From NCBI GenBank assembly GCA_910584125.1, contig CAJTXU010000059.1, forward strand, positions 1-6,816: DNA of 6,816 bases, in the 5' to 3' direction. This stretch comes from an uncultured Muribaculaceae bacterium (GTDB lineage Bacteria; Bacteroidota; Bacteroidia; Bacteroidales; Muribaculaceae). Position 1 is the stretch's first letter. Each line of letters begins with the position of its first letter. The position numbers were made by a program, and so were the translations under genes. Shown one piece after another: positions 1 to 5,796 of the stretch. The notes below the pieces were generated by a model, which did not search any database, was not told the origin of the DNA, and saw only the letters and a program-made list of their open reading frames with translations.

Positions 1-50
1 AAAGGGGTCAGTCCCGCGTGCCCGAAGGGGTCAAACGCACGCGCCTTTTC
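1..50. repeat. REP-like sequence with two AAGGGGTCA copies
   Basis: The nonamer AAGGGGTCA occurs at 2-10 and again at 25-33. Between and around the copies, CGCGTG (15-20) can pair with CACGCG (38-43), and AAAGG (1-5) with CCTTT (44-48), giving a folded unit of about 50 nt. The first 11 bases (AAAGGGGTCAG) are identical to those opening the hairpin at 3398-3433, which points to a dispersed repeat family. It overlaps the open frame of the truncated gene, which is unusual because REP units normally lie between genes. The left limit is outside the window. Confidence 0.5.
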
Positions 51-349
51 CAGGCATCACTCTCGAGGTCGGTCCTTATCCTATGAACGGCGACTGGGAC
101 ATGTATCAGTGGATTGAGGTCGGACGTACGAAAGCCGTCGACAAAACCGGCTCGGGAAGGCAGTCGGTGATGGTGGCCGGACACTTCGTGCCATTGGGCA
201 GCACGTATTTCGCCACGGGAGCCCAATACTACAACCGTTACGATGTCGACAGCGGCAATATGGGATTGTACATCACAATCGACGGAACGGACCATGAGAT
301 CGACGGTTATCCGGTAAACACCCCCGCGGGCCCGGAGAGAGTTGACTGA
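2..349 (+). CDS. 3' fragment of an unrecognised beta-rich protein
   Basis: An open frame enters from the left edge and stops at TGA 347-349. The first in-frame ATG is at 83, but protein-like sequence (PGITLEVGPYP) already begins near 50, so the ATG is more likely an internal Met than the true start, and no alternative GTG or TTG start is visible in frame. The visible part alternates hydrophobic and polar residues and is rich in Tyr, Gly and Asp (for example MVAGHFVPLGSTYFATG and YNRYDVDSGNMGLYI), as in a small beta-sandwich of a secreted or surface protein. I see no catalytic motif and do not recognise the family. The first 16 or so codons translate REP-like DNA (GGGGTCA copies) and read as low-quality protein, so the gene may be a remnant whose 5' part was lost or interrupted. 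The gene ends 277 nt before the next start, separated by a palindromic element. Coding is likely; function is unknown. Confidence 0.55.
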   Translation, partial: KGSVPRARRGQTHAPFPGITLEVGPYPMNGDWDMYQWIEVGRTKAVDKTGSGRQSVMVAGHFVPLGSTYFATGAQYYNRYDVDSGNMGLYITIDGTDHEIDGYPVNTPAGPERVD

Positions 350-368
350 TTGCTTCTGCCGTTATTTC

Positions 369-582
369 GGATAAGTAAGTGGTCAAATTAAATGCATATC
401 AGATGCGAAGCTATTTTTGAGCATATTTGGCTCATGTCTTATTGTGTTCAGCGGTCATTCGCCGATTTTCAATTGGCTGCGGAGTGAGGGAGCATAGCGA
501 GCTATGCGACCGAACGACAAAGCCAAAGATGCCAAAAAGAGCGAGCAGATGATATGCAAGATTAAATCATCACTTACTATCG
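369..582. repeat. Long imperfect inverted repeat, MITE-like element
   Basis: This fills most of the 277-nt gap between the first two genes. Arms of about 60 nt pair in blocks: AGTAAGTG (374-381) with 571-578, TGCATATCA (393-401) with TGATATGCA (550-558), and GCATATTTGGC (421-431) with 522-532 (one mismatch). The centre of about 90 nt has its own hairpins: a 7-bp stem with one G-U pair and a TTC loop (461-477), and GCATAGC/GCTATGC (492-498 and 501-507). A further perfect 10-mer pair, TCAAATTAAA (383-392) and TTTAATTTGA (584-593), offers an alternative pairing just outside the right arm. There is no coding sequence inside and no clear target-site duplication. It could be a non-autonomous element, a structured transcript end for the upstream gene, or a long leader of the lipoprotein gene. 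The pairing is visible; the function is inference. Confidence 0.6.
461..507. other. Paired small hairpins at the centre of the palindrome
   Basis: GCCGATT-TTC-AATTGGC (461-477) and GCATAGC-GA-GCTATGC (492-507) each form compact stems. They lie in the unpaired centre of the long inverted repeat, so an RNA copy would fold into a long stem capped by two short ones. There is no U-tract, so these do not look like simple intrinsic terminators. Confidence 0.45.
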
Positions 583-626
583 GTTTAATTTGAACGCTTA
601 CTTAAACATTCAAACAATAAAAATAC

Positions 627-3338
627 ATGAGAATCAAGAATATAATAAACTCAGGCCTCGCTGCTATCCTGTTTGTCGGGCTTGTCTCTTCATGCGCAGA
701 AGAGACCTTCGACGATCTCGGAGACGGATCCGTCACTTTTTCGGCGACGATAGAAGACGCGCCCGACACGCGAGCACTGGGCGATGGCAATTCGGCCAAA
801 AGCCTGAAATACGCCGTTTACGACAGCGACAACGGCGAGCTGGTGACTTCGGGTTCCACATCAGTCAACAACAAGACCGCGAACGTCAACCTACAGCTCA
901 TCACAGGCAAAACCTACGATATCGCGTTCTTCGCGACCCGCAGCAGCTCGAACACCTATAGTTTCGACGCCACAGGCAAAACCGTCACCGTCAACTACGC
1001 GAACATGAACTCATCGAGTTCGACTAACAGCAGTTTCAGGTATGACGACGACTGTTTCCATGCGGTGCGCAAAGGCTACAAGGCCGGCACGAGCAGTCAG
1101 GAGAACGTGATTCTCACTCGCCCTATGGCGCAGATCAATTTCGGTTCGAACGACCTCGACGCTGAGGTTGTCGGGAAGGTGTTCCGCGATAAGAAATATG
1201 TCTATTCCCGCGTGAGGACCACGGCCTACACCACGCTCGACATTCTCAGCGGCCAGCCGACAGGCGAAGAAACCGAGATCTCCATTCCGCTACGTCAGAA
1301 AATAGATGAGACGACGTTCGGCGCGTTCCCGGTGGGAGGATACGAATATCTGACTCAGGCCTACATCCTTGTCGGGGAGCCCTCTCCGCTGAGAGACATA
1401 ACTCTTGACGCGGCCACAAGCCGCTCGGAGAGTAATATCGTGAGGAGCCTCACAATTCCCAACGCTCCGACACGACGCAACTACCGCACGAACATCTACG
1501 GCTCGCTGCTGACCTCCACCACAAGATGGCAGGTGGATATCGAGGCGATCTATGAAGGCAGCTTCAATGTCTGGAACGGCGATGTCAAGGAACCTGTCAA
1601 GGATTCATCCGACGAGAACCTCTACACCGTCAACAGCCCGGCCGAGCTCGCCGGACTCGCGAAGATGGTGAACTCTGGCAATGACTTCAAGGGCAAGACC
1701 GTGAGGCTGATGGTTGACTGCGACCTCAACAACAGGCAGTGGACCCCAATCGGCACCAACGAGCATCCCTTCAACGGAGTGTTCGACGGTAACGGAAAGA
1801 CCGTCAGCAACCTCTACATAAAGCTTGGCGGCACTTCGATACCGGCGGGACTTTTCGGGAAAATCAACGATAACTCCGCGCAGATAAAGAACTTCACGAT
1901 CGACGGCGCCGAGATCAACACCCTGGCCGCCTCGCCCGCCAATTATTCGGTCGGAGCCGCGTTGGGATGGACATACACGGCGAAGCCTGTAGAAGGCATC
2001 ACGGTCAGGAACGTGAAGATAGAAGCCTACAGATGGGCCGGGGGAGTCGTAGGCAAGGGCTACGGATCCGTCAACAACTGTACGGCCGAAAACGTCGACA
2101 TCCGGCTCAGTTTCGAGTGGGTGCTCGATAAAGGCGTGTATAAATGGGACAACTGCGACAAGGCCGGAGCCATCATCGGCCAGCAGGACGAAGGCGGCTT
2201 CACGCTTTCGGGCAACCGGGCGTCGAACGTGACCATCGTGGGCTATCGCCACGTGGGCGGACTGTTCGGTTATGTCAACTACGGATCCACAAACGGCACC
2301 GTCAAGAAGACCGTATCCGGCAACTCTATCAACGGAGGCTCCCTAACCCAGGTTCTCGTGCCCAACTACAAGAACATCCAGCCCCGCGAACTCATCGGCG
2401 AGGTCAGCGGATATTTCGGAAACAATATCGACCTGAGCGACAACACGGCTTCGGGAGTGACGATTTACACCGAGGCAATAGTGTCGGACGCAGCGGCGTT
2501 TGTGGACGCCGTCGGGGAAGGCGGATATGTCTCGCTTGATTCGGACATGACTATTTCCGGCTCGGAAGTCACGATGACCAAACCGACGAACATCAATCTC
2601 AACGGACATACGCTGACGCTCGAAGAACCTATGAACACGGAGTCGGAGCTGACCATAAGCGGCGAAGGAAAGATCTCCAATGCCAATGGCTATGCCCTGA
2701 TAGGCGGCGATAACTCCAGGATCGTGATCAACGGCGGTGTGATTGAGACTCAGGCTACCGGGACTGTCCCCGGCGCCGTCAACACGAGCGGCGACTTCGA
2801 GATGAACGGCGGCGAGCTGTCGTGTCCCAGAGGCAGCCGTGAGCCCCTCTGTCTCAACTGGGCGAACAACACGACCCCGAAGACAGCGATAATCAACGGC
2901 GGAACCATCACCGCGCATAACAACTACGCCCTCAACGCATACGCCGGCAGCAGCCCGGCCAGACACACCCTGACCATCAACGGCGGAACATTCATCGGGA
3001 CAAGCGGCGCCCGCTGCGACGGCAATCTGGAGGCTGTTGTCAACGACGGCATATTCATCAAGACCACCACTTCAACGGGTCATGCGTTCTGTGCCGGCGC
3101 ACAGGGCGGAACAAAGCCCTGCGAGGTCGAGATCAACGGCGGATATTTCTATACCGCCGAAAACAATTATTCGATATGCAGGGCCGGAAACGCGACCGTA
3201 ACCGTCAACGGCGGCTACATCAACGTCACCGGCGGCGGTTTCGCTCTCGGAGCCGGGAAATCCGTGCAGACCCTCGCTTCCCCCGCGACCATAACGGTAG
3301 GAGGCGTGACCTACAGCTTCGGCTTCGAGGTGAAATGA
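627..3338 (+). CDS. Surface lipoprotein: fimbrillin-like head, GLUG-like middle, beta-helix tail
   Basis: 903 residues. Residues 1-22 are a lipoprotein signal peptide ending VSS with lipid-attachment Cys23; the acidic stretch after it (AEETFDD) fits signals that send Bacteroidetes lipoproteins to the cell surface. Residues about 35-320 resemble Bacteroidales fimbrillin-like domains (DUF6562/Mfa-like), with the typical DTRA near 47-50 and LTRPMAQINFG near 163-173. Residues about 331-610 are GLUG-like: YTVNSPAELAGLAKMV, WTPIG, FNGVFDGNGKTVSNLYI, then glycine turns such as AGGVVG (471) and VGGLFG (543). A second lead-in (DAAAFVDAV, INLNGHTLTL) opens a C-terminal ladder with [IMV]N[GD]G turns at 701, 726, 756, 784, 805, 836 and 860, spaced 21-31 residues, expected to form a parallel beta-helix. 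ATG 627 is chosen because the signal peptide follows directly; the leader is A-rich without Shine-Dalgarno, and only a 7/8 match to the -7 box (TTAATTTG, 585-592) precedes it. Likely role: adhesin or minor pilus component; the ligand is unknown. No enzyme motif is seen. Confidence 0.9.
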   Translation: MRIKNIINSGLAAILFVGLVSSCAEETFDDLGDGSVTFSATIEDAPDTRALGDGNSAKSLKYAVYDSDNGELVTSGSTSVNNKTANVNLQLITGKTYDIAFFATRSSSNTYSFDATGKTVTVNYANMNSSSSTNSSFRYDDDCFHAVRKGYKAGTSSQENVILTRPMAQINFGSNDLDAEVVGKVFRDKKYVYSRVRTTAYTTLDILSGQPTGEETEISIPLRQKIDETTFGAFPVGGYEYLTQAYILVGEPSPLRDITLDAATSRSESNIVRSLTIPNAPTRRNYRTNIYGSLLTSTTRWQVDIEAIYEGSFNVWNGDVKEPVKDSSDENLYTVNSPAELAGLAKMVNSGNDFKGKTVRLMVDCDLNNRQWTPIGTNEHPFNGVFDGNGKTVSNLYIKLGGTSIPAGLFGKINDNSAQIKNFTIDGAEINTLAASPANYSVGAALGWTYTAKPVEGITVRNVKIEAYRWAGGVVGKGYGSVNNCTAENVDIRLSFEWVLDKGVYKWDNCDKAGAIIGQQDEGGFTLSGNRASNVTIVGYRHVGGLFGYVNYGSTNGTVKKTVSGNSINGGSLTQVLVPNYKNIQPRELIGEVSGYFGNNIDLSDNTASGVTIYTEAIVSDAAAFVDAVGEGGYVSLDSDMTISGSEVTMTKPTNINLNGHTLTLEEPMNTESELTISGEGKISNANGYALIGGDNSRIVINGGVIETQATGTVPGAVNTSGDFEMNGGELSCPRGSREPLCLNWANNTTPKTAIINGGTITAHNNYALNAYAGSSPARHTLTINGGTFIGTSGARCDGNLEAVVNDGIFIKTTTSTGHAFCAGAQGGTKPCEVEINGGYFYTAENNYSICRAGNATVTVNGGYINVTGGGFALGAGKSVQTLASPATITVGGVTYSFGFEVK
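2728..3217 (+). repeat. In-gene repeat encoding the NGG beta-helix turns
   Basis: The motif ATCAACGGCGG or close variants recurs near 2728, 2891, 2974, 3133 and 3203, with weaker relatives near 2802 and 3037. Each copy encodes one [IMV]N[GD]G turn of the C-terminal ladder of the lipoprotein. Spacing varies (21-31 codons) and the intervening sequence is diverged, so this is a protein-level repeat. The near-identical DNA core could still allow recombination that changes the number of turns. Confidence 0.7.
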
Positions 3339-3398
3339 CGGTTGAAATGAAAGCTACTCCGGAGGCATAGCCACATGGCGCCTCGCGTAAACATCTGA

Positions 3399-3433
3399 AA
3401 GGGGTCAGACTCGATTCATGAGTCTGACCCCTT
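3399..3433. repeat. REP-like perfect hairpin between convergent genes
   Basis: AAGGGGTCAGACTC (3399-3412) and its exact reverse complement (3420-3433) form a 14-bp perfect stem with a 7-nt loop (GATTCAT). It lies 60 nt past the stop of the lipoprotein gene and 35 nt past the stop of the convergent decarboxylase, so it could end transcription or stabilise mRNA 3' ends from both sides. It lacks a T-run on either strand, which argues against a classical intrinsic terminator. GGGGTCAG-type hairpins resemble REP units mobilised by REP-associated tyrosine transposases; none is encoded in the window. It shares AAAGGGGTCAG with the left edge. Confidence 0.7.
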
Positions 3434-3468
3434 CGTTGGTCCAAAGTCGAAGCAGCCGAAGCGTTATG

Positions 3469-4680
3469 TCATTTCTGCAGGTCGGCAATGAATTGATCTA
3501 TCATTTCTCGAGTGACGTGCTGCATCACGACGATATGCGAGAGATCGCCGCCGAAGCGCTCGTCATGGCTGTTGGCAAGGTTATACTTGGCCACCAGCCC
3601 GTCGGCCGGACGACGGAAAAAGACGGTGTTGCTGTAGGCGTTGTTCCAGCAGGGCCAGCCGATGCGCTGCAGTTCGGACATAAGATACGTGGTGTTGTCC
3701 ATTATCCTGCGGGCCTGTCTGGTCCAGCCTTTCCTGCCGACTTTCTTGATCAGCCACCAGAATTTCAGCGGGTCGGTGCCTGAGCGCGAGCAGTTGATCA
3801 TGCGCATGTTGGCGTTGAGATATGGAACGTCGAACGCGTTCTGGTTGTCATATATATCACGCGTGGTGATGAGGAGGCCGCAGGGGCTGTCGATACCGAA
3901 GAACTTGTGGCCGCTGATCGATATTGATTCGAAATTCAACTTCTTGCGGTTCACAAGATCGCGATATTGGGTAAACGGCAGGTATCCGCCGAAAAGGGCG
4001 GCGTCGACGTGCCGGTAGACCGGTATCTCCGGATGTCGGTCGAGAACCTGCTGAAGGGCCGTCCGGTCGTCGATAGCACCCTTGAAGGTCGACCCCATCG
4101 CATAGACGATAAGGGCGGGCCGTGAGGCGTCGAGTGATTTCTCGAGTTCTTCGGGAATCATCCGCCCCATGTCGTCGCTCTTCACAAGCCTCACGTCGAG
4201 ATTCTGCAGGTCGCAGAGTCGGTAGTTGCTGTAATGGGCTTCGTCGGAGACGTAGACCACCGGCATTTTCCCCGTCTTGTTCTTCAGATAGTTGACTCCG
4301 AAATAAATCCCGTGGTTATTGCCGTCGGTTCCGCTCATTGTCACGATTCCCCAGAGGTCGTCGGTGTCGAAACCATAGAGCGGCGCGAAATATTCTATCA
4401 CCTCACGTTCGAATTTAGCCGACGAGAGTGCGCCGCTCTTTTCGAATGGGTCGCCGGCGTTGTTGATCAGTATGTTTCCCAGCCGGTTGCCGGTGTACCA
4501 GGTGTAGAAATCTTCGAGTTGTCCGTCATAATTGCCCGGATATCCGAGGGCGTAAGGACGTTCGGAGAGGGTTTGTCTGGTCCATTGGTCGAGTTCCTTG
4601 AAGCCGGAATTGACGACAGTCTGCGCTATGGCCAGAGAGCAGCACAACAGGGCTGCGAGAGAAAAAATAAGCTTTTTCAT
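3469..4680 (-). CDS. Exported PLP-dependent group II decarboxylase, histidine decarboxylase-like
   Basis: 403 residues. Residues 1-19 form a Sec signal peptide (MKK, hydrophobic core, A17-I-A19 cleavage before Q20), leaving about 384 residues, close to the roughly 380 of bacterial PLP histidine decarboxylases. Fold-type I landmarks appear in order: phosphate-binding MSGTDGNNHG (115-124), ring-stacking His149 in DEAHYS, GSTFKGAIDD (196-205), HVDAALFGGYLPF with cofactor Asp226, ISGHKFFG with Schiff-base Lys259, and SRSGTDPLKFWW (298-309). The HYS, TFKGAIDD and HVDAA patterns favour the histidine decarboxylase branch, but the substrate cannot be fixed from motifs; another amino acid is possible. 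The catalytic set looks intact. The product should act in the periplasm or outside the cell, odd for a PLP enzyme because cofactor and folding are normally cytoplasmic. ATG 4680 is preferred because it directly begins the signal peptide. The start lies 18 nt after the DUF1232 gene, so the two are probably co-transcribed. Confidence 0.85.
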   Translation of the reverse strand: MKKLIFSLAALLCCSLAIAQTVVNSGFKELDQWTRQTLSERPYALGYPGNYDGQLEDFYTWYTGNRLGNILINNAGDPFEKSGALSSAKFEREVIEYFAPLYGFDTDDLWGIVTMSGTDGNNHGIYFGVNYLKNKTGKMPVVYVSDEAHYSNYRLCDLQNLDVRLVKSDDMGRMIPEELEKSLDASRPALIVYAMGSTFKGAIDDRTALQQVLDRHPEIPVYRHVDAALFGGYLPFTQYRDLVNRKKLNFESISISGHKFFGIDSPCGLLITTRDIYDNQNAFDVPYLNANMRMINCSRSGTDPLKFWWLIKKVGRKGWTRQARRIMDNTTYLMSELQRIGWPCWNNAYSNTVFFRRPADGLVAKYNLANSHDERFGGDLSHIVVMQHVTREMIDQFIADLQK

Positions 4681-4698
4681 AAATGTAGGTAGTTATCA

Positions 4699-5091
4699 TC
4701 AGAGGCCCGGTATCTTGAGTTCGGAGTCGGGTACATTGCCGAACCATTCCTGTAGACGTGTGCGGGCTTTCTGTTTTGCTGAGGGTGTGAGGTTGTTCCA
4801 TACCTGTTTGAGGACGTATACGAGCGCGGCGGTGTCGTCGGCGAACCCGCCGGGGAGCGCGTCGGGAATCAGGTCGAAGGGGAGGATGAAGTATCCCAAC
4901 GCCGCCAATATCATCAACCGGTCTTTGGTCGGTATGTCTTTGTCGAGTGTGGCGTAATAGAGCAGGAGCGCTATGTACACAAGTTTTACTCCCGCCTTGC
5001 GGGCCACTTCCTTGATTTTCTCGAAGAGCGCGCCTGGGTTGTAGTAGCCGGCGTATTTCGAGAGGTTGTCTCTGAATGCTTTTATGTCCAT
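4699..5091 (-). CDS. DUF1232 (YkvA-like) small membrane protein
   Basis: 130 residues from ATG 5091 (MDIKAFRDNL). Two hydrophobic stretches (about 34-48 and 59-71) surround the family signature, LGYFILPFDLIPDALPGGFADDTAALVYVL in two parts: FILPFDLIPD (68-77) and GGFADDTAAL (81-90), with the conserved Pro/Asp pairs P71, D73, P76, D77 and D85-D86. DUF1232 proteins are widespread, usually small membrane-associated proteins, with no settled biochemical role. The N-terminal helix and the C-terminal amphipathic tail probably face the cytoplasm. The frame could extend to a TTG at 5154, but the 21 extra residues (many Arg, Gln, Asn, Ser) do not look like family sequence, so ATG 5091 is preferred. It is the first gene of a probable two-gene unit with the exported decarboxylase. 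I infer no direct functional link beyond co-transcription. Confidence 0.85.
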   Translation of the reverse strand: MDIKAFRDNLSKYAGYYNPGALFEKIKEVARKAGVKLVYIALLLYYATLDKDIPTKDRLMILAALGYFILPFDLIPDALPGGFADDTAALVYVLKQVWNNLTPSAKQKARTRLQEWFGNVPDSELKIPGL

Positions 5092-5202
5092 GTCGGAGGA
5101 AATATTATACGAGTTATTGGGGTCCTGAACTCCTTGCCGCCGCGAAGGCACCAACTTATTTCAATCCCAGCAAGCATATTGTTTATTTTGGTTATCCTGA
5201 TG

Positions 5203-5210
5203 CAAAGATA
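5203..5210 (-). promoter_or_regulatory. Probable -7 box for the DUF1232-decarboxylase unit
   Basis: The minus strand reads TATCTTTG, a perfect match to the Bacteroidetes -7 consensus TAnnTTTG. Transcription would begin near 5196, leaving a leader of about 105 nt before ATG 5091. No clear TTG -33 element is found at the expected distance (the minus strand has CTG near 5232-5234), so the call rests on the -7 box, the AT-rich surroundings and the position. Confidence 0.5.
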
Positions 5211-5418
5211 ATATTTTATTCTGTCATTACGCAGACGATAGGAAAATAATTTTCATTCCTTTTGATTCGAGTTTCGAATATTATGGTATTGATTCCGTAG
5301 TTACCTCCGCGACGTCTCGGGCGATTTGGGCAGTCGCCATCGCAGGTAGGCTGACGCATGGATTTGTCCGGTTCGAAAAAGAGTTAATAAATCGCTTCCA
5401 TATTTCTTTTTATTTCCT

Positions 5419-5442
5419 ATTTGTTGTAAATTTGCAACAAAT
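5419..5442 (+). promoter_or_regulatory. Near-palindrome enclosing a perfect -7 box
   Basis: ATTTGTTG (5419-5426) and CAACAAAT (5435-5442) are exact inverted repeats flanking TAAATTTG (5427-5434), a perfect TAnnTTTG box on the plus strand. The inner AAATTT is itself symmetric, so 22 of 24 positions obey the dyad. A dimeric regulator bound here would cover the promoter. No good -33 element is seen about 20 nt upstream, and no plus-strand gene follows, so the target would be a small RNA or a lost gene. Confidence 0.4.
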
Positions 5443-5619
5443 CGGTAACAGAATTGAATTGAAAACTGCATCGAGCAAAGGTTGAGCTGAACAACGTCCC
5501 TGCCCGAAAAAAGAGACACCTATTTCTGGCTCTTGGAACTTAAGTTCTGGTTGGATAATACTGTTTTCCTCATTGTTTATGGGGAACCTGGTGATATTGC
5601 AGTTGGCTGTCGGAAAATG

Positions 5620-5703
5620 TGTTTTACAGCATGTTTCTTTGCCGTTAGGTTTTTACAATAGTTCGTTAATTTTTTTTGAGTCAAAAATACATGCTGTAAA
5701 ACA
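5620..5703. repeat. Perfect 15-bp inverted repeat with 54-nt spacer
   Basis: TGTTTTACAGCATGT (5620-5634) returns as its exact reverse complement at 5689-5703. The 54-nt spacer is AT-rich, contains another TTTTACA (5651-5657) and an eight-T run (5671-5678 or nearby). It could be an RNA stem, a binding-site pair, or a small mobile element of 84 nt; no target-site duplication flanks it. It lies about 95 nt from the end of the transposase gene, so it might also belong to the insertion sequence end. Confidence 0.5.
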
Positions 5704-5741
5704 TACTCATCTTATTGATTTTCAGCAAATTAAGTGGCAAT

Positions 5742-5766
5742 AAAATTTGGCCAAGTGCCAAATTTT
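5742..5766 (-). terminator. Probable transposase terminator hairpin
   Basis: AAAATTTGGC (5742-5751) and GCCAAATTTT (5757-5766) form a perfect 10-bp stem with a 5-nt loop, about 30 nt past the transposase stop. Read on the minus strand, the second arm ends in a T-run (ATTTTATT), as expected for an intrinsic terminator, although the stem has only three G-C pairs. AAGTGGCAA (5732-5740) and AAGTGCCAA (5753-5761) are near-copies, so the site may also be part of the insertion sequence end. Confidence 0.5.
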
Positions 5767-5796
5767 TCGGGGCAGCGGCGTAATTCCGTGGCAGAG

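Larger units (their letters stand above)
5155..5796. other. AT-rich noncoding region between operon and transposase
   Basis: No convincing gene is visible on either strand in these 642 nt. The region is clearly more AT-rich than the genes around it. It holds the probable promoter of the minus-strand unit, a small inverted repeat ATTCGA-GTT-TCGAAT (5265-5279), a palindrome around an orphan plus-strand -7 box (5419-5442), the perfect 12-mer palindrome GAACTTAAGTTC (5536-5547), a spaced 15-bp inverted repeat (5620-5703) and a hairpin near the transposase stop (5742-5766). The left end of the insertion sequence must fall somewhere here, but I cannot place it. An unannotated small RNA on the plus strand is possible. 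Confidence 0.6.

Noticed and set aside
585..592. TTAATTTG as the promoter of the lipoprotein gene
   Set aside because: It matches the -7 consensus at all but the second base and lies well placed, but no -33 TTG is found upstream, so it is mentioned only as a weak candidate.
1605..2252. Minus-strand open frame of 215 codons inside the lipoprotein gene
   Set aside because: It lies entirely antisense to a gene with clear domains, and its Val/Arg/Asp-rich translation has no family features. It is a by-product of the codon use of the real gene, as is the minus-strand frame at 2343-2966.
2728..3217. Regular short repeats suggesting a CRISPR array
   Set aside because: The repeats are about 11 nt, unevenly spaced, in frame, and encode the NGG turns of the lipoprotein.
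3353..3371. Small hairpin (GCTA...TAGC around CTCCGGAG) just after the lipoprotein stop
   Set aside because: The stem is short and interrupted with no T-run, so it is not called as a terminator separate from the REP-like hairpin.
5092..5154. N-terminal extension of the DUF1232 protein from a TTG codon
   Set aside because: The extra 21 residues are unlike the family, and ATG 5091 gives a normal N-terminal helix.
5301..5519. Minus-strand open frame of 72 codons in the AT-rich spacer
   Set aside because: The translation has no recognisable domain, and it runs through the palindrome at 5419-5442. It looks like noncoding DNA read by chance.
5579..5743. Plus-strand open frame of 54 codons (MGNLVILQLAVGK...)
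   Set aside because: It runs across both arms of the 15-bp inverted repeat, has no recognisable features and ends inside the terminator hairpin. It would be worth reviving only if a transcript or conserved homologue is found.
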